Positions 37,017-46,360 are shown, numbered from the stretch's first letter. The stretch is DNA of 64,000 bases from Thermoanaerobacterium aotearoense (GCF_009905255.1 NZ_CP047602.1:2281501-2345500); one strand, 5' to 3'. Numbers and translations are program-made. The notes: a model not told the origin generated them from the letters alone.

Positions 37017-37946
37017 TTACTTTTCTATTGAGGCTTTTTCGCCGTTTAGATATTCTACCCTCGGCTCAAAGCCAATCTTATCGAGAAGCATATTGTAATC
37101 ATCCGGTTTCATCTCAGATGGGCTTTTGCCAGATGCGGCTACAAGCACAGCCTCCATTACATTGGTGCCAAATGATCTTCCGTTGAGATTTGGCGTCGTT
37201 GTGATAAGGAGCTTCACACCTCTATCTTTAAGCATCTTTACGTCATCTTTTGTTACTGTGTTTGTCACGATTATTTTATCTTTTAGATCGTCAGGCATGT
37301 ACTTTTTGACAAACAAGTAGTCGCCTGCTATTATGTCAGCTTCTTTATAGAATTTTTCGTATTTTCTGCTGTCTATTGAAAGCTGCTTATCCCCTGTAGG
37401 GTACAGCATCTCAAATGGCATCTTTACTATTATGGGCGCTATAATGGCTGCCAATCCGTAAAGAAGTTTAAGTGAATGAAGCGGTATAGGCACGCCTAAG
37501 GCAAATATCATATCGCCAAGCGTCAAATCAGCCCCGTACTCGTGAAATGTCTGAGTCATGCCAAACCGATCCATCGCGCTTACTATCAGGACTTTCTTGC
37601 CTTTTATATCTACTATGTTGTTTTCATGTATGTATTTTATTACCCTTCTTTCAAGTGTATTCTTAAGGCCAGAACCATCTACGATTGGCGATATCTTAGC
37701 AGCATTTTTAAGCGGAACTGCATCTTTTATGACATACCTTCTCTCCCCAGCATACAGATACAAGTCTATACCGCCCATGCCAAATGCATCGACTTTTCCA
37801 TCAAGCTCTTTTATAAGATCTATTGCCTTCTTCATATCGCCATCTGTGCCTATTCTTTCGATTATAAACTTTTCCCCTAATATCTCCGTCTCCACTCTGT
37901 TATTCCTTGTAGATGAGCCTATGCTTACACTCACTACTCTTTTCAC
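37017..37946 (-). CDS. Conserved protein annotated elsewhere as quinate 5-dehydrogenase-like
   Basis: A 309-residue protein that starts at GTG (37946), with AAGGAG eight bases upstream, overlapping the preceding stop. It begins MKRVVSVSIGSSTRNNRVE and has VDAFGMGGIDLYLYAGERRY, VLIVSAMDRFGMTQTFHEYG, LGDMIFALGVPIP and TTTPNLNGRSFGTNVMEA. I do not see a clear NAD-binding glycine motif, so the dehydrogenase label used for relatives should be doubted. No signal peptide; one hydrophobic stretch near residue 165. It always seems to travel with an AAR-like gene, suggesting a shared pathway. Function unknown. Confidence 0.75.
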   Translation of the reverse strand: MKRVVSVSIGSSTRNNRVETEILGEKFIIERIGTDGDMKKAIDLIKELDGKVDAFGMGGIDLYLYAGERRYVIKDAVPLKNAAKISPIVDGSGLKNTLERRVIKYIHENNIVDIKGKKVLIVSAMDRFGMTQTFHEYGADLTLGDMIFALGVPIPLHSLKLLYGLAAIIAPIIVKMPFEMLYPTGDKQLSIDSRKYEKFYKEADIIAGDYLFVKKYMPDDLKDKIIVTNTVTKDDVKMLKDRGVKLLITTTPNLNGRSFGTNVMEAVLVAASGKSPSEMKPDDYNMLLDKIGFEPRVEYLNGEKASIEK

Positions 37947-37950
37947 AAGA

Positions 37951-38475
37951 TCATCTCCTTAAAGTATCTAAAATCTCAATTATGAGTTCAGGTTTTACAA
38001 ACACATCCTCTGTTATTGGAGAATGCCCTATATTGACGCAAATTACTTCTTTGTCAAATATGGCTTCCATCAAATTAGTCCTTTTGTCAGATCCGAGAAA
38101 TATAATCGTGTCGTAAGACTGCACCTTTGCGATTATGTCCATAACCATATTAAAAAGCTCTGCACCAGTCATATTGTCTGCAATGCCAAGGCGCTCTTTT
38201 TCAGACAAAAGCAAAATAAAATCAATGCCGTAGTCTTTCAATAATCTTTCAATTTCATCCTTGTTTTTAATTGGAAATCCTATTACTGCAATATTGCCCC
38301 CTTTTCTCACCTCGCCTATGTTTTCTAACCTTGATATAAAGCTTCTATCGACTTTAAACTTTGACGCTGTTTCCTGCTGCGAAAAACCATTAACTCTCAT
38401 TTCAATCATTTTGTCTATTATGTTGTGAAGCTTTTTGGTGTTTATTATTTTCTCACCTATTTTTACAAAATCCAT
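37951..38475 (-). CDS. Helix-turn-helix transcriptional regulator
   Basis: A 174-residue protein with an N-terminal HTH (about residues 25-50: RVNGFSQQETASKFKVDRSFISRLENIG) and a C-terminal alpha/beta domain of about 110 residues (NIAVIGFPIKNKDEIERLL, FILLLSEKERLG, DTIIFLGSDKRTN), which looks like a ligand-sensing or nucleotide-binding fold. It is the first gene of the operon with the quinate-dehydrogenase-like and AAR-like genes, so it likely controls them. The ATG at 38475 is preceded by AAAGG. It does not match a common regulator family in its C-terminal part. Confidence 0.75.
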   Translation of the reverse strand: MDFVKIGEKIINTKKLHNIIDKMIEMRVNGFSQQETASKFKVDRSFISRLENIGEVRKGGNIAVIGFPIKNKDEIERLLKDYGIDFILLLSEKERLGIADNMTGAELFNMVMDIIAKVQSYDTIIFLGSDKRTNLMEAIFDKEVICVNIGHSPITEDVFVKPELIIEILDTLRR

Positions 38476-38577
38476 ATTAACCATCCTTTATGTGCACAAA
38501 TTGTGCTCATACTATATATAATTCTACTCTTTTCTGGCATATATTTCAAGATGATTTTAGGCAAATGAAGAATTTTT

Positions 38578-38802
38578 TCATTTGCCCCATATCTTTTCTA
38601 TAGGCTTCATAAGCATCTCAATTAGCTTATTGGTGGCAGTGATCTTTACATCGAAAGCCACCAACAAATTAAGCGTATACCCGATTGCCACAAGTATAAA
38701 AAACACTACCACTTCTTTTATCTTCTTCTTTTTTATAAGCCCAGGCACTTCCATAAATATTACTATCAAAAATATAACCGTTATTCCCAATGCGTTTAAC
38801 AT
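38578..38802 (-). CDS. Small two-TM germination D-subunit-like protein
   Basis: 74 residues with two membrane segments (about 3-22 and 28-48) and a polar C-terminus ending MKPIEKIWGK. Small two-TM 'D' proteins of this size are encoded in many germinant-receptor operons of Bacillus and Clostridium, where they modulate germination. It lies 14 bases downstream of the gerC-type gene, and AGAGGG precedes the ATG. The sequence itself is too short for a certain family call; the position is the main evidence. Confidence 0.7.
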   Translation of the reverse strand: MLNALGITVIFLIVIFMEVPGLIKKKKIKEVVVFFILVAIGYTLNLLVAFDVKITATNKLIEMLMKPIEKIWGK

Positions 38803-38816
38803 ACATAACCCTCTTT

Positions 38817-39986
38817 TTATCTTGGTTCAATTGGCTTTGAAGTAAGTCCAGACCTCTTTAGTGTGGCCTTCACGCTTACATTCACCTTTACGTTTGGATA
38901 AATATCATCCCATCTATCCTTCAATTTCTCCCACACTTTAGGGTATTTTTCTTGAAGCTTCCGCCCAAATCCCACAGAGTCAACCTTGTATTTCTTCTGA
39001 ACTGCATTTAAAGCATCCAAGACTTCGCTTTTTACCTTCTCTTGCTGCAGATCTTCAAGACCTTTAATCATCTTAAGATCTGTAAGATTGTACCTTGAAT
39101 TCTGCTCTATCATGTTTGAGTCAAAATTGATCTTGACATCAAAAGATACATCTTCACCGCTTACTTTAGGTGTAATGGTAGAATTCGCTTTTATTATGGC
39201 AAATGAAATGTGAGTCTTGTCCCCCTTTGGTCCTTTATCAATGACAAGGGATGTATTTTTAATCAAGTTGTCCATCCACATTATGCCCTTTGTTTCTTGC
39301 TCTGTCAAAAGCCCTACCATCTTGTCGTACTTAAACGCTGCAGCACCGACAAACCTTGCGTGCTGCGGCTTTCCATCTTTCTTTACAATCTCTAATCTGC
39401 CTACTATAGGCTGTACCTTTTCCGTCTCTAAAGTCTCTACAAAATGGTTTATATCGCAAACATACGCTGAAGACGTGTTTTTTTGGTTTTGAATCATGCC
39501 GAGGATTTCACGGTAAGGGTACTTTTCAACACTTTTTGACAATTTCATAAGGTCATCGAGGGTTCCTCCGGATACCACCACAAGATAAGACGTCCTTCTA
39601 AACTCAGGATTCCTCGTAATAAAGTCAAGCATGCTGTAAATACCTGATCTTGCCAAATTTTCACCTATGAATATTATTTCGTTGTGCTGGAGAAAAAGCG
39701 TCCTTGAAAGCTCTGTATTGAAATTCGAAAATGCCTTTGCAAAGTCTACACCTCTTGAACTGTACACTTCATACGGCTTTCCTGCCGCAGCACCGCCTCC
39801 GCCACCACCAGAGCTTGTAGCTAAATTCGCCGGCTTCAAAACTTGTACAGTGATGTTGCACATCTTATCTTTATCTATATCCATCCCTATACCTTGCACA
39901 AATGCCAGCTCATTTATCTCCCTTTTGTCCCAGCAGCCTGTAAGAAGCAATGACAGTATGACAAACAAAATCAAAACTTTTTTCAT
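38817..39986 (-). CDS. Ger(x)C family germination lipoprotein
   Basis: C subunit of a spore germinant receptor, anchored to the outer face of the inner spore membrane by a lipid. The 389 residues begin with a signal peptide and lipobox LLLTGCWD (Cys18), followed by the family motif CWDKREINELAFVQGIGMD. Later parts match the Ger(x)C layout (KFIGENLARSGIYSMLDFITRN-like). The ATG at 39986 is preceded by GGGAGG at eight bases; an upstream ATG at 40019 lies within gerA's end and is not likely. It directly follows the gerA-type gene (30-base gap). Confidence 0.92.
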   Translation of the reverse strand: MKKVLILFVILSLLLTGCWDKREINELAFVQGIGMDIDKDKMCNITVQVLKPANLATSSGGGGGGAAAGKPYEVYSSRGVDFAKAFSNFNTELSRTLFLQHNEIIFIGENLARSGIYSMLDFITRNPEFRRTSYLVVVSGGTLDDLMKLSKSVEKYPYREILGMIQNQKNTSSAYVCDINHFVETLETEKVQPIVGRLEIVKKDGKPQHARFVGAAAFKYDKMVGLLTEQETKGIMWMDNLIKNTSLVIDKGPKGDKTHISFAIIKANSTITPKVSGEDVSFDVKINFDSNMIEQNSRYNLTDLKMIKGLEDLQQEKVKSEVLDALNAVQKKYKVDSVGFGRKLQEKYPKVWEKLKDRWDDIYPNVKVNVSVKATLKRSGLTSKPIEPR

Positions 39987-40015
39987 AAACAATGCCTCCC
40001 CAGATGTTGAAAAAT

Positions 40016-41536
40016 TCAACTTCTTGTGTAATTCTGCCTCTTTACATTTCTACCAGCCACCTTATGAGGCCTGAATATCTTTGCCCACCATGGTATCCTT
40101 ATAAACACATCATTTAGCTCTCTCGTATTGGAAGGTGCAATTGGCGACAAATAAGGTACTCCAAATGATTCCAACGATGCTAAATGCGCCAGTATCATCA
40201 TAAGCGCCATTATTATGCCGAAAAATCCCAATGTACCTCCGACTAATAGCATTGCAAACCTTAAAAGCCTAAATGTTATAGCTATATTAAATGCAGGTAT
40301 TGAAAATGAAGCTATTCCTGTCAATGCCACGACGATTACCGTTGCAGCAGACACAAGACCTGCCTGCACTGCCGCTTGTCCAATGACTAAAGCGCCTACG
40401 ATGCTTACAGCCTGGCCCACCTGCATTGGAAGCCTTATTCCTGCCTCCCTCAATATCTCAAAGAAAAATTCCATCAAAAATGCCTCCATCAGAGTCGTAA
40501 ACGGCACTCCTTCCCTTTGAGCCGCGATAGATATAGCCAGAGGTGATGGTATCATCTCCTGATGATACGTGACGGCGGCTACGTAGATAGACGGCAGCGT
40601 CAACGACATAAGCATAGCCGCAAGCCTCAATACTCTAAAGAGAGTCGATATATAGTACCTTTCGTAATAGTCCTCAGATGACTGAAAAAATTGGACAAAA
40701 ATTGTAGGCACCACCAGCACCTCTGGAGAACCATCCGAGATGATAGCGACTCTTCCTTCTAAAAGCTCTGCGGCAATCTTGTCTGGCCGCTCTGAATGCT
40801 CAATCTGTGGAAATGGCGAAAACGGATTATCCTCTATCATTTCTTCCAGATACCCGCTGTCAATGATTCCATCAATATCGATTTTGCTAAGCCTTTTTTT
40901 CACTTCTTCAACGACTTCATCTTTCGCCACATCTTTGATATAAGCTACCGCTACATCCGTCTTCGTGTACTTCCCGATTTTTAATGATTCTATGACAAAA
41001 TTGGGGTTTTTTATCCTCCTTCGAAGCATGGAAGTATTAACCCTAAGTGTCTCCACAAAAGCCTCTTTTGGTCCTCTTACGACGGCTTCAGTGGTAGACT
41101 CAGCTACACTTCTCTGCTCCCAACCTCTCGTACTTATCACAATGGATTTGTCTACCCCGTCAACAAAAACAGGCGTATCGCCGCTTAAAATGCTTTCTAC
41201 CACATCCCCAAATTTTTCTACTTCTTTTAGATCTGCCGTTGTTATGAAGTAATTTAAAAGGGACTCGTAGACGTTTTTTTTGCTTAAATAATTGCCGTCT
41301 AACTTTCTGCTTTCCAGCGTTATAGGCTCCATTATGTTGTTGTTTATAAGCGCCTTATCCACAAGTCCATCCACACACACCAAAAAGCCTTTTACCTTTT
41401 TTTCTCCTATCCTGAATTCTCTAAAAATCACATCGCTGCTTTTGTCTAATAGCGTCTTTAGCACATCTATATTTTTATCGATATCATCGTACAAGTCCAT
41501 TTCCTTATAATTTTCCACCAAATAAGTTCTGTCCAT
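40016..41536 (-). CDS. Spore germination protein GerA family
   Basis: A subunit of a germinant receptor, 506 residues. The first 290 or so residues are cytoplasmic with two alpha/beta subdomains (KKVKGFLVCVDGLVDKALIN, STTEAVVRGPKEAFVETLRVN, RVAIISDGSPEVLVVP), followed by about five membrane segments (YISTLFRVLRLAAMLMSLTLP, ALVIGQAAVQAGLVSAATV, MLLVGGTLGFFGIIMALMM) and a basic tail. The ATG at 41536 has GGAG nine bases upstream. It is the first gene of gerA-gerC-small D, with gerB transcribed the other way from a 100-base gap. The germinant is unknown. Confidence 0.94.
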   Translation of the reverse strand: MDRTYLVENYKEMDLYDDIDKNIDVLKTLLDKSSDVIFREFRIGEKKVKGFLVCVDGLVDKALINNNIMEPITLESRKLDGNYLSKKNVYESLLNYFITTADLKEVEKFGDVVESILSGDTPVFVDGVDKSIVISTRGWEQRSVAESTTEAVVRGPKEAFVETLRVNTSMLRRRIKNPNFVIESLKIGKYTKTDVAVAYIKDVAKDEVVEEVKKRLSKIDIDGIIDSGYLEEMIEDNPFSPFPQIEHSERPDKIAAELLEGRVAIISDGSPEVLVVPTIFVQFFQSSEDYYERYYISTLFRVLRLAAMLMSLTLPSIYVAAVTYHQEMIPSPLAISIAAQREGVPFTTLMEAFLMEFFFEILREAGIRLPMQVGQAVSIVGALVIGQAAVQAGLVSAATVIVVALTGIASFSIPAFNIAITFRLLRFAMLLVGGTLGFFGIIMALMMILAHLASLESFGVPYLSPIAPSNTRELNDVFIRIPWWAKIFRPHKVAGRNVKRQNYTRS

Positions 41537-41637
41537 AAAAACCATCTCCAAATTTATTATTCCAAAAACACATGCAGAATATAATTGGCACATAAATCAA
41601 ATAATATTTCATGTAGAATCATTTTAAGGAGAAGAAT

Positions 41638-42774
41638 ATGTTCAGGAATATATTGAGTTTTGAAGCAACAACAGAAAAAAAGATCTCTCCAAAACAATTC
41701 ATATACTTGATAGTATCAGTTATACTGTCTACAGCAACGATATTTTTGCCATCTATTGTTGCATCAAAAGCTGAACAAGATTCTTGGATGTCTGTGATAA
41801 TGGCAACATCATTCAGCATCCCCGTATTTTGCGTATATTACGGTATATCTGCCATATTTAAAGATAAAACCCTATTTTCTTTTTTGGAGGATATTTTTGG
41901 AAAAATCGTAGGCAAAGCAATCGCATCTCTCTACCTTTTATTTTTCATCCATTTAACTGTAATAATGTTAAGAGAGCTTTTTGAAATCATGAGAAGTGCA
42001 TTTATGCCAAAAACACCGCCGATAGTCTTTTCATTTGCATTGATGATCGTAGCATCATACGCTGTCGCAAAAGGGTTTGTAGCAATCGCCAGAATGAATG
42101 AAGTAGTATTTCCTTTTGGGATGGGGCTTTTGGCATTCGTCATTTTTTTCTCAATGCCTTATGTGAAATTTGAAAATTTTCTCCCCATCTTGGCAAACGG
42201 ACTATTGCCACCCATGAAAGGAGCTTTGCCACTTATATCGTGGATGTTGGAAAGCGTAATAATATTAGCCATATTTCCCCACATCTCCGACAGCAAAAAA
42301 GTCTTGAAAAGCGGCATAATATCTCTTGTCTTTATCGCTTTTGCTCTTATGCTGGGTGTACTCGCAATAGGCATATTTGGTTCTAAGACGACTGCAGACT
42401 TTAAATTCACTGCATTAGAAATGACCCGCACCATAAGACTTAGCAACTACTTTGCAAGGCTTGACTCTATAATAATGGCGATTTGGATAGAAGGCATCTT
42501 TATGAAAATAACGGTTTTTACCTACATAATCGTGAAAGGATTTTCAGATGTGTTGAATCTTGACGATTATAGATTTGCTGTACTGCCAATCGCAGCCATA
42601 ATGATTCCCATGTCCGTATTCGTTTCGTCAAATATAGATGAGCTGTACAATTTTCTAAAAGACAAGTTTTTCTATGAAACAGTCATTTTCGAAGTCATAT
42701 TGCCTTTGTTTATATTCTTTGTCGCAAAAATAAGAAAGCTGGACAAAAAAACAAATGTCCAGCAAAAAAAATAA
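41638..42774 (+). CDS. Spore germination permease, GerB family
   Basis: B subunit of the germinant receptor, 378 residues with about ten membrane segments; related to amino acid/polyamine/organocation transporters. It starts MFRNILSFEATTEKKISPKQF and carries FLPSIVASKAEQDSWMS, typical of the GerB N-terminus. AAGGAG lies five bases before the ATG. It is divergent from gerA and convergent with coaX, whose terminator lies inside its last codons. Normal gerA-gerB-gerC operons carry B in the middle; here it has been moved to the opposite strand. Confidence 0.93.
   Translation: MFRNILSFEATTEKKISPKQFIYLIVSVILSTATIFLPSIVASKAEQDSWMSVIMATSFSIPVFCVYYGISAIFKDKTLFSFLEDIFGKIVGKAIASLYLLFFIHLTVIMLRELFEIMRSAFMPKTPPIVFSFALMIVASYAVAKGFVAIARMNEVVFPFGMGLLAFVIFFSMPYVKFENFLPILANGLLPPMKGALPLISWMLESVIILAIFPHISDSKKVLKSGIISLVFIAFALMLGVLAIGIFGSKTTADFKFTALEMTRTIRLSNYFARLDSIIMAIWIEGIFMKITVFTYIIVKGFSDVLNLDDYRFAVLPIAAIMIPMSVFVSSNIDELYNFLKDKFFYETVIFEVILPLFIFFVAKIRKLDKKTNVQQKK
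42726..42763 (-). terminator. coaX terminator inside the gerB coding region
   Basis: Minus-strand stem GCTGGACA/TGTCCAGC (42756-42763 with 42738-42745), ten-base loop, then TTTCTTATTTTT. It is made of gerB codons on the plus strand. Confidence 0.75.
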
Positions 42775-43548
42775 TCATATTTTTTCTATGTTTCGCTCGT
42801 ATATTATCCTAAGCCCTTCCAAAGTCAGCATATCATTTACCGTATTTATAACCTTCGATTCCTGTGCAATCAGTTTTGCAAGGCCACCTGTCGCTACCAC
42901 ATAGGCGTTTTCCGCAAATTCCTTTTTCATCTTAGCGACGATGTAGTCCACCATTCCTGCATGGCCGTATATCAGCCCAGACTGCATGCTTTCGACAGTA
43001 TTTTTGCATATTACCTTCTCAGGCTTTACAAGTTCTATCTTAGGAAGCTTTGCAGTCCTCTGAAAAAGAGCATCGGCAGATATTATAAGTCCCGGCGCTA
43101 TAGCGCCGCCTAAATACTCGCAATTTTTAGAGACAGCACAAAAAGTAGTGGCTGTGCCAAAATCTATTATTATGACAGGTCCACCGTACAATTCATATGC
43201 TGCCACAGCATTTACTATTCTGTCTGCACCCACTTCTTTTGGATTGTCGTATTTTATGTTTATACCTGTCTTTATCCCTGGACCTACCACCAATGGATAC
43301 ACATTGAAGTATTTTATAGTCATGGCTTCCAGTGTGTGCATTATCGGAGGCACCACAGAAGATATTATGACAGCATTTATGTCGCTTAGATGCATATTTC
43401 TGTACTCTATAAGTTGTTTTATCAATATTCCATATTCATCAGACGTCTTAGACTTGTCTGTCGAGATCCTGAATGAATACAAAAGTTTTTTGCCATCGTA
43501 GACGCCTAAGACGATGTTTGTATTTCCAACATCAAAGACCAACAGCAT
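42775..43548 (-). CDS. coaX: Type III pantothenate kinase
   Basis: First step of coenzyme A synthesis: phosphorylates pantothenate. The 257 residues show the ASKHA fold: [19 protein letters not shown], then [51 protein letters not shown] and GGAIAPGL. The type III enzymes are not inhibited by CoA and use potassium. It follows the ECF S-component gene by 50 bases (with a hairpin between), which suggests that the transporter brings in pantothenate. Convergent with gerB. Confidence 0.96.
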   Translation of the reverse strand: MLLVFDVGNTNIVLGVYDGKKLLYSFRISTDKSKTSDEYGILIKQLIEYRNMHLSDINAVIISSVVPPIMHTLEAMTIKYFNVYPLVVGPGIKTGINIKYDNPKEVGADRIVNAVAAYELYGGPVIIIDFGTATTFCAVSKNCEYLGGAIAPGLIISADALFQRTAKLPKIELVKPEKVICKNTVESMQSGLIYGHAGMVDYIVAKMKKEFAENAYVVATGGLAKLIAQESKVINTVNDMLTLEGLRIIYERNIEKI

Positions 43549-43571
43549 TTAGACACATTCCTTTCACCCTA

Positions 43572-43599
43572 TATTATAAAGCAGGCGTATAGCCTGCTT
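43572..43599 (-). terminator. Hairpin between the ECF gene and coaX
   Basis: Minus-strand 8-bp stem AAGCAGGC/GCCTGCTT with loop TATAC, then TATAATA. The T-run is broken, so read-through into coaX is possible. Confidence 0.6.
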
Positions 43600-44099
43600 C
43601 ATTGCTTAACATATCTTTTTACGGATCTTACTATGATTGTTGTCAAGATAACTGCGATGACAACTTCAAATATTGTATTTTTAAGCACTACCACAAGAGC
43701 AACTTGTACTGTCAAATACTTCTTCAAAACAGCTAATCCCAGTACTCCAACTGTATTTGTAAGGGTTCCTGCAACCGCTGCAACACTAGAGCTTTTCGTC
43801 AATTTATACGTGTAATAAGCTACAATTCCGATAAGCAGCCTTGGCAGTATCGCCACCAGAGGATCTGCAAAAATCGGGGTATTCTGCCTTATAAAGCTGG
43901 ATACGCCAAATATAAGCCCTATAAAAGTGCCTACATAAGGTCCTTCTAATATAGAACCTATTATAGTTGGTATGTGCATCGTTGTAGCATTGGCAATGCC
44001 TAATGGTATATAGCCTAAAGGGGTTGTAGCCATTACGATAGATATGGCGGATAACATACCAGCAATTGTAATCTGCCTCACACTAAGCTTTGAAGTCAT
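43599..44099 (-). CDS. ECF transporter S component, probably for pantothenate
   Basis: Substrate-binding membrane subunit of an energy-coupling factor vitamin transporter, 166 residues with about five or six membrane segments. It has TPLGYIPLGIANATTMHIPTIIG and LEGPYVGTFIGLIFGVSSF, typical of this S-component family, which works with a shared EcfA/A'/T module encoded elsewhere. The ATG at 44099 has GGAGGTG seven bases upstream; the frame is open 17 codons further but does not match. Its neighbour coaX makes pantothenate the likely substrate, an inference from context. Confidence 0.85.
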   Translation of the reverse strand: MTSKLSVRQITIAGMLSAISIVMATTPLGYIPLGIANATTMHIPTIIGSILEGPYVGTFIGLIFGVSSFIRQNTPIFADPLVAILPRLLIGIVAYYTYKLTKSSSVAAVAGTLTNTVGVLGLAVLKKYLTVQVALVVVLKNTIFEVVIAVILTTIIVRSVKRYVKQ

Positions 44100-44226
44100 A
44101 TTTACACCTCCAATCCAGCTCCATTTTGGATACCGGTCGAACCATTGCAATATTTTAATATGTCCAGCTCATAAGATGCCGGCAAGATAATTCTACCAAA
44201 AAAGCGGATGTATATCAAGCATTCCA

Positions 44227-44610
44227 TCATTTTAAGTACAAAAGCACATCGCCTGTATTTACAGAGGCACCTTTTGAAACATTTATGGATATTATTGTGC
44301 CATCGTAAGGTGACGTGATTTCATTTTCCATCTTCATGGCTTCCAGTATTAAAAGCACATCGCCTCGTCTGACAGTCTGGCCTTGGCTTATTTTGACATC
44401 CAATATAGTTCCCGGCATCGGTGCATTGATTGAGAAACCGTCTTTGACTTCGTTTTTTACTTCAACCTGTTTGCTTTTTACACTTGCATCTGACGCATTT
44501 TTAGCAGCAGTATCTTCTTTTGCTTTTTTCTCACTTGCCACGTCGACTTTTACTTCTTCTACTTCCACATCGTATTTTTTTCCATTGACAGTTACTATAA
44601 ATTTTTTCAT
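44227..44610 (-). CDS. Biotin carrier protein of an acyl-CoA carboxylase/decarboxylase
   Basis: A 127-residue carrier. The biotin site is [18 protein letters not shown] with the lysine in AMKM near residue 92, in the C-terminal lipoyl-like barrel (about 55-127). The N-terminal third starts [19 protein letters not shown] and is followed by a flexible, Lys/Ala/Ser-rich linker. AGGAGG lies six bases before the ATG. It is the last gene of a run with a carboxyltransferase (44810-46360) and a 52-residue small subunit; no biotin carboxylase or membrane beta subunit is in the run. Confidence 0.94.
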   Translation of the reverse strand: MKKFIVTVNGKKYDVEVEEVKVDVASEKKAKEDTAAKNASDASVKSKQVEVKNEVKDGFSINAPMPGTILDVKISQGQTVRRGDVLLILEAMKMENEITSPYDGTIISINVSKGASVNTGDVLLYLK

Positions 44611-44625
44611 TTCCATCCTCCTCAT

Positions 44626-44784
44626 CTATCTCATCTGATTGTAAAGGCCAGCTTTTCTCCATTCCGGCATATTTGAGTCCACTCTCTTTATTACCTTGAT
44701 GCGGAAATTCTTTTCGTACTGACCAAATGCCGCGTAAATCGCAGCTTCAATGACAGCAACTATTTCTTCATTTATCTCTTCCAT
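44626..44784 (-). CDS. Small subunit of an acyl-CoA carboxylase/decarboxylase (52 residues)
   Basis: Begins MEEINEEIVAVIEAAIYAAFG and ends VDSNMPEWRKAGLYNQMR. The helical start and the ending with a Trp-Arg-Lys pattern resemble small delta/epsilon subunits of methylmalonyl-CoA decarboxylase and related carboxylases, which help assemble the complex. No membrane segment is seen. The ATG at 44784 is preceded by AGGGGAAG; the frame is open further upstream into the preceding gene. It lies between the carboxyltransferase and the biotin carrier genes on one transcript. Confidence 0.75.
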   Translation of the reverse strand: MEEINEEIVAVIEAAIYAAFGQYEKNFRIKVIKRVDSNMPEWRKAGLYNQMR

Positions 44785-44809
44785 TCTTTCACTTCCCCTT
44801 AAATCGATT

Positions 44810-46360
44810 TTAAACAGGAAAATTGCCATGCTTTTTGCTGGGCCTTGACTCCCTTTTGCTCATAAGCATATCGAACGCCGAGATGAGGCGAGGTCTCGTC
44901 TCTTGCGGCAGAACTACATCATCTACATATCCTCTCGCTGCTGCCCTGTATGGATTTGCGAAATTCTCCCTGTACTCATTTATCTTTTCATTTCTTGCAG
45001 CCACAGGATCATCAGACGATTTTATTTCATTTTTAAACACGATGTTTGCTGCCCCATCAGGTCCCATGACCGCTATTTCAGCAGTAGGCCATGCCAAAAC
45101 AAAATCAGCTCCTAAGTCTTTGCTGCACATGGCAAGGTAAGCACCGCCATAAGCTTTCCTCACAATGAGAGTCACTTTTGGCACTGTAGCCTCAGAGTAA
45201 GCGTACAACATCTTTGCCCCATGGCGTATTATTCCACCGTACTCTTGATTCGTTCCAGGCAAAAATCCTGGAACATCTACTATATTGAGAAGCGGGATGT
45301 TAAATGCATCGCAAAACCTTATAAACCTCGATGCCTTATCAGACGCATTGATGTCGAGACATCCAGCCAAAACTTTAGGCTGATTTGCTATTATCCCTAC
45401 CGTCCTTCCATTAAGCCTTGCAAATGCCGTTATTATGTTTTGCGCATACATTGCCTGTGATTCAAAATACACGCCTTCATCCACTATTTCCGAAATTACT
45501 TCTTTCATATCGTATGGCTTATTAGGACTATCTGGGATTATCTCAATAAGCCTATCGGAAAATCTGTTTATGTCGTCATCTGTCGCCAACTGTGGCGGAT
45601 CTTCCAAATTGTTTGATGGAAGGTAACTTAATAGCTTCCTCACCATCTTCAAACACTCTTCGTCGTTTTCAGCCCTAAAATGCGCCACACCGCTTTTCGT
45701 GCTGTGAGTAATCGATCCACCAAGCTCCTCTGCCGAAACATCTTCACCTGTGACGGCTTTTATGACCTGCGGTCCAGTTATAAACATCTGACTTGTCTTG
45801 TCTACCATGAATATAAAGTCAGTAAGAGCAGGCGAATAAACTGCACCTCCAGCGCTGGGCCCCATTATCACCGATATTTGCGGTATTACGCCTGATGCCA
45901 GCGTGTTTCTGAAAAATATGTTGCCATATCCCGATAAAGCATCGACGCCTTCCTGTATTCTGGCACCTCCGGAATCATTTAATCCAATGAGCGGTGCTCC
46001 CATCTTTAAAGCCATATCCATGATTTTTGTGATTTTCTTTGCATGATACTCGCCTAATGATCCTCCTAAAACCGTAAAATCCTGTGCATAAACGTAGACA
46101 AGCCTTCCATCTATCGTCCCATACCCTGTCACTACGCCTTCGCCAGGTATCCTTTGCTTTTCCATGCCAAAGTCAATACACCTGTGCTCAACATACGCAT
46201 CTATTTCCACAAAGCTATCTTCATCTAAAAGCTTGTATATCCTCTCTCTTGCGGTAAGCTTTCCCTTTTGGTGTTGTTTCTCTACTTTATCTAAACCACC
46301 GCCTTCTAAAACCATCTCTCTTCTTCTAAGAAGGTCTTCAATCCTATCATCTATTGACAT
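44810..46360 (-). CDS. Carboxyltransferase (methylmalonyl-/propionyl-CoA carboxylase-decarboxylase alpha type)
   Basis: A 516-residue biotin-dependent carboxyltransferase of the MmdA/PccB family. Conserved parts: [56 protein letters not shown], the oxyanion loop [13 protein letters not shown], and near the C-terminus [20 protein letters not shown] and [19 protein letters not shown]. The ATG at 46360 has GGAGG seven bases upstream. In sodium-pumping decarboxylases this subunit works with a biotin carrier and a membrane beta subunit; in carboxylases with a biotin carboxylase. Neither partner is here, so the exact reaction is open. Confidence 0.93.
   Translation of the reverse strand: MSIDDRIEDLLRRREMVLEGGGLDKVEKQHQKGKLTARERIYKLLDEDSFVEIDAYVEHRCIDFGMEKQRIPGEGVVTGYGTIDGRLVYVYAQDFTVLGGSLGEYHAKKITKIMDMALKMGAPLIGLNDSGGARIQEGVDALSGYGNIFFRNTLASGVIPQISVIMGPSAGGAVYSPALTDFIFMVDKTSQMFITGPQVIKAVTGEDVSAEELGGSITHSTKSGVAHFRAENDEECLKMVRKLLSYLPSNNLEDPPQLATDDDINRFSDRLIEIIPDSPNKPYDMKEVISEIVDEGVYFESQAMYAQNIITAFARLNGRTVGIIANQPKVLAGCLDINASDKASRFIRFCDAFNIPLLNIVDVPGFLPGTNQEYGGIIRHGAKMLYAYSEATVPKVTLIVRKAYGGAYLAMCSKDLGADFVLAWPTAEIAVMGPDGAANIVFKNEIKSSDDPVAARNEKINEYRENFANPYRAAARGYVDDVVLPQETRPRLISAFDMLMSKRESRPSKKHGNFPV

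Noticed and set aside
39780..39840. Gly/Ala run in the gerC-type gene (GGGGGAAAG) as a frameshift or repeat expansion
   Set aside because: The reading frame continues cleanly through both sides and the family motif order is intact, so it is a flexible loop.
41537..41637. Sigma-G promoters for the divergent ger genes
   Set aside because: I looked for GNATA-type -35 and CATNNTA-type -10 on both strands. Only partial matches with poor spacing were seen.
44100..44226. Riboswitch in front of the ECF S component
   Set aside because: There is some pairing near the ribosome site (ATCC/GGAT), but no conserved core of a known riboswitch was recognised in 127 bases.
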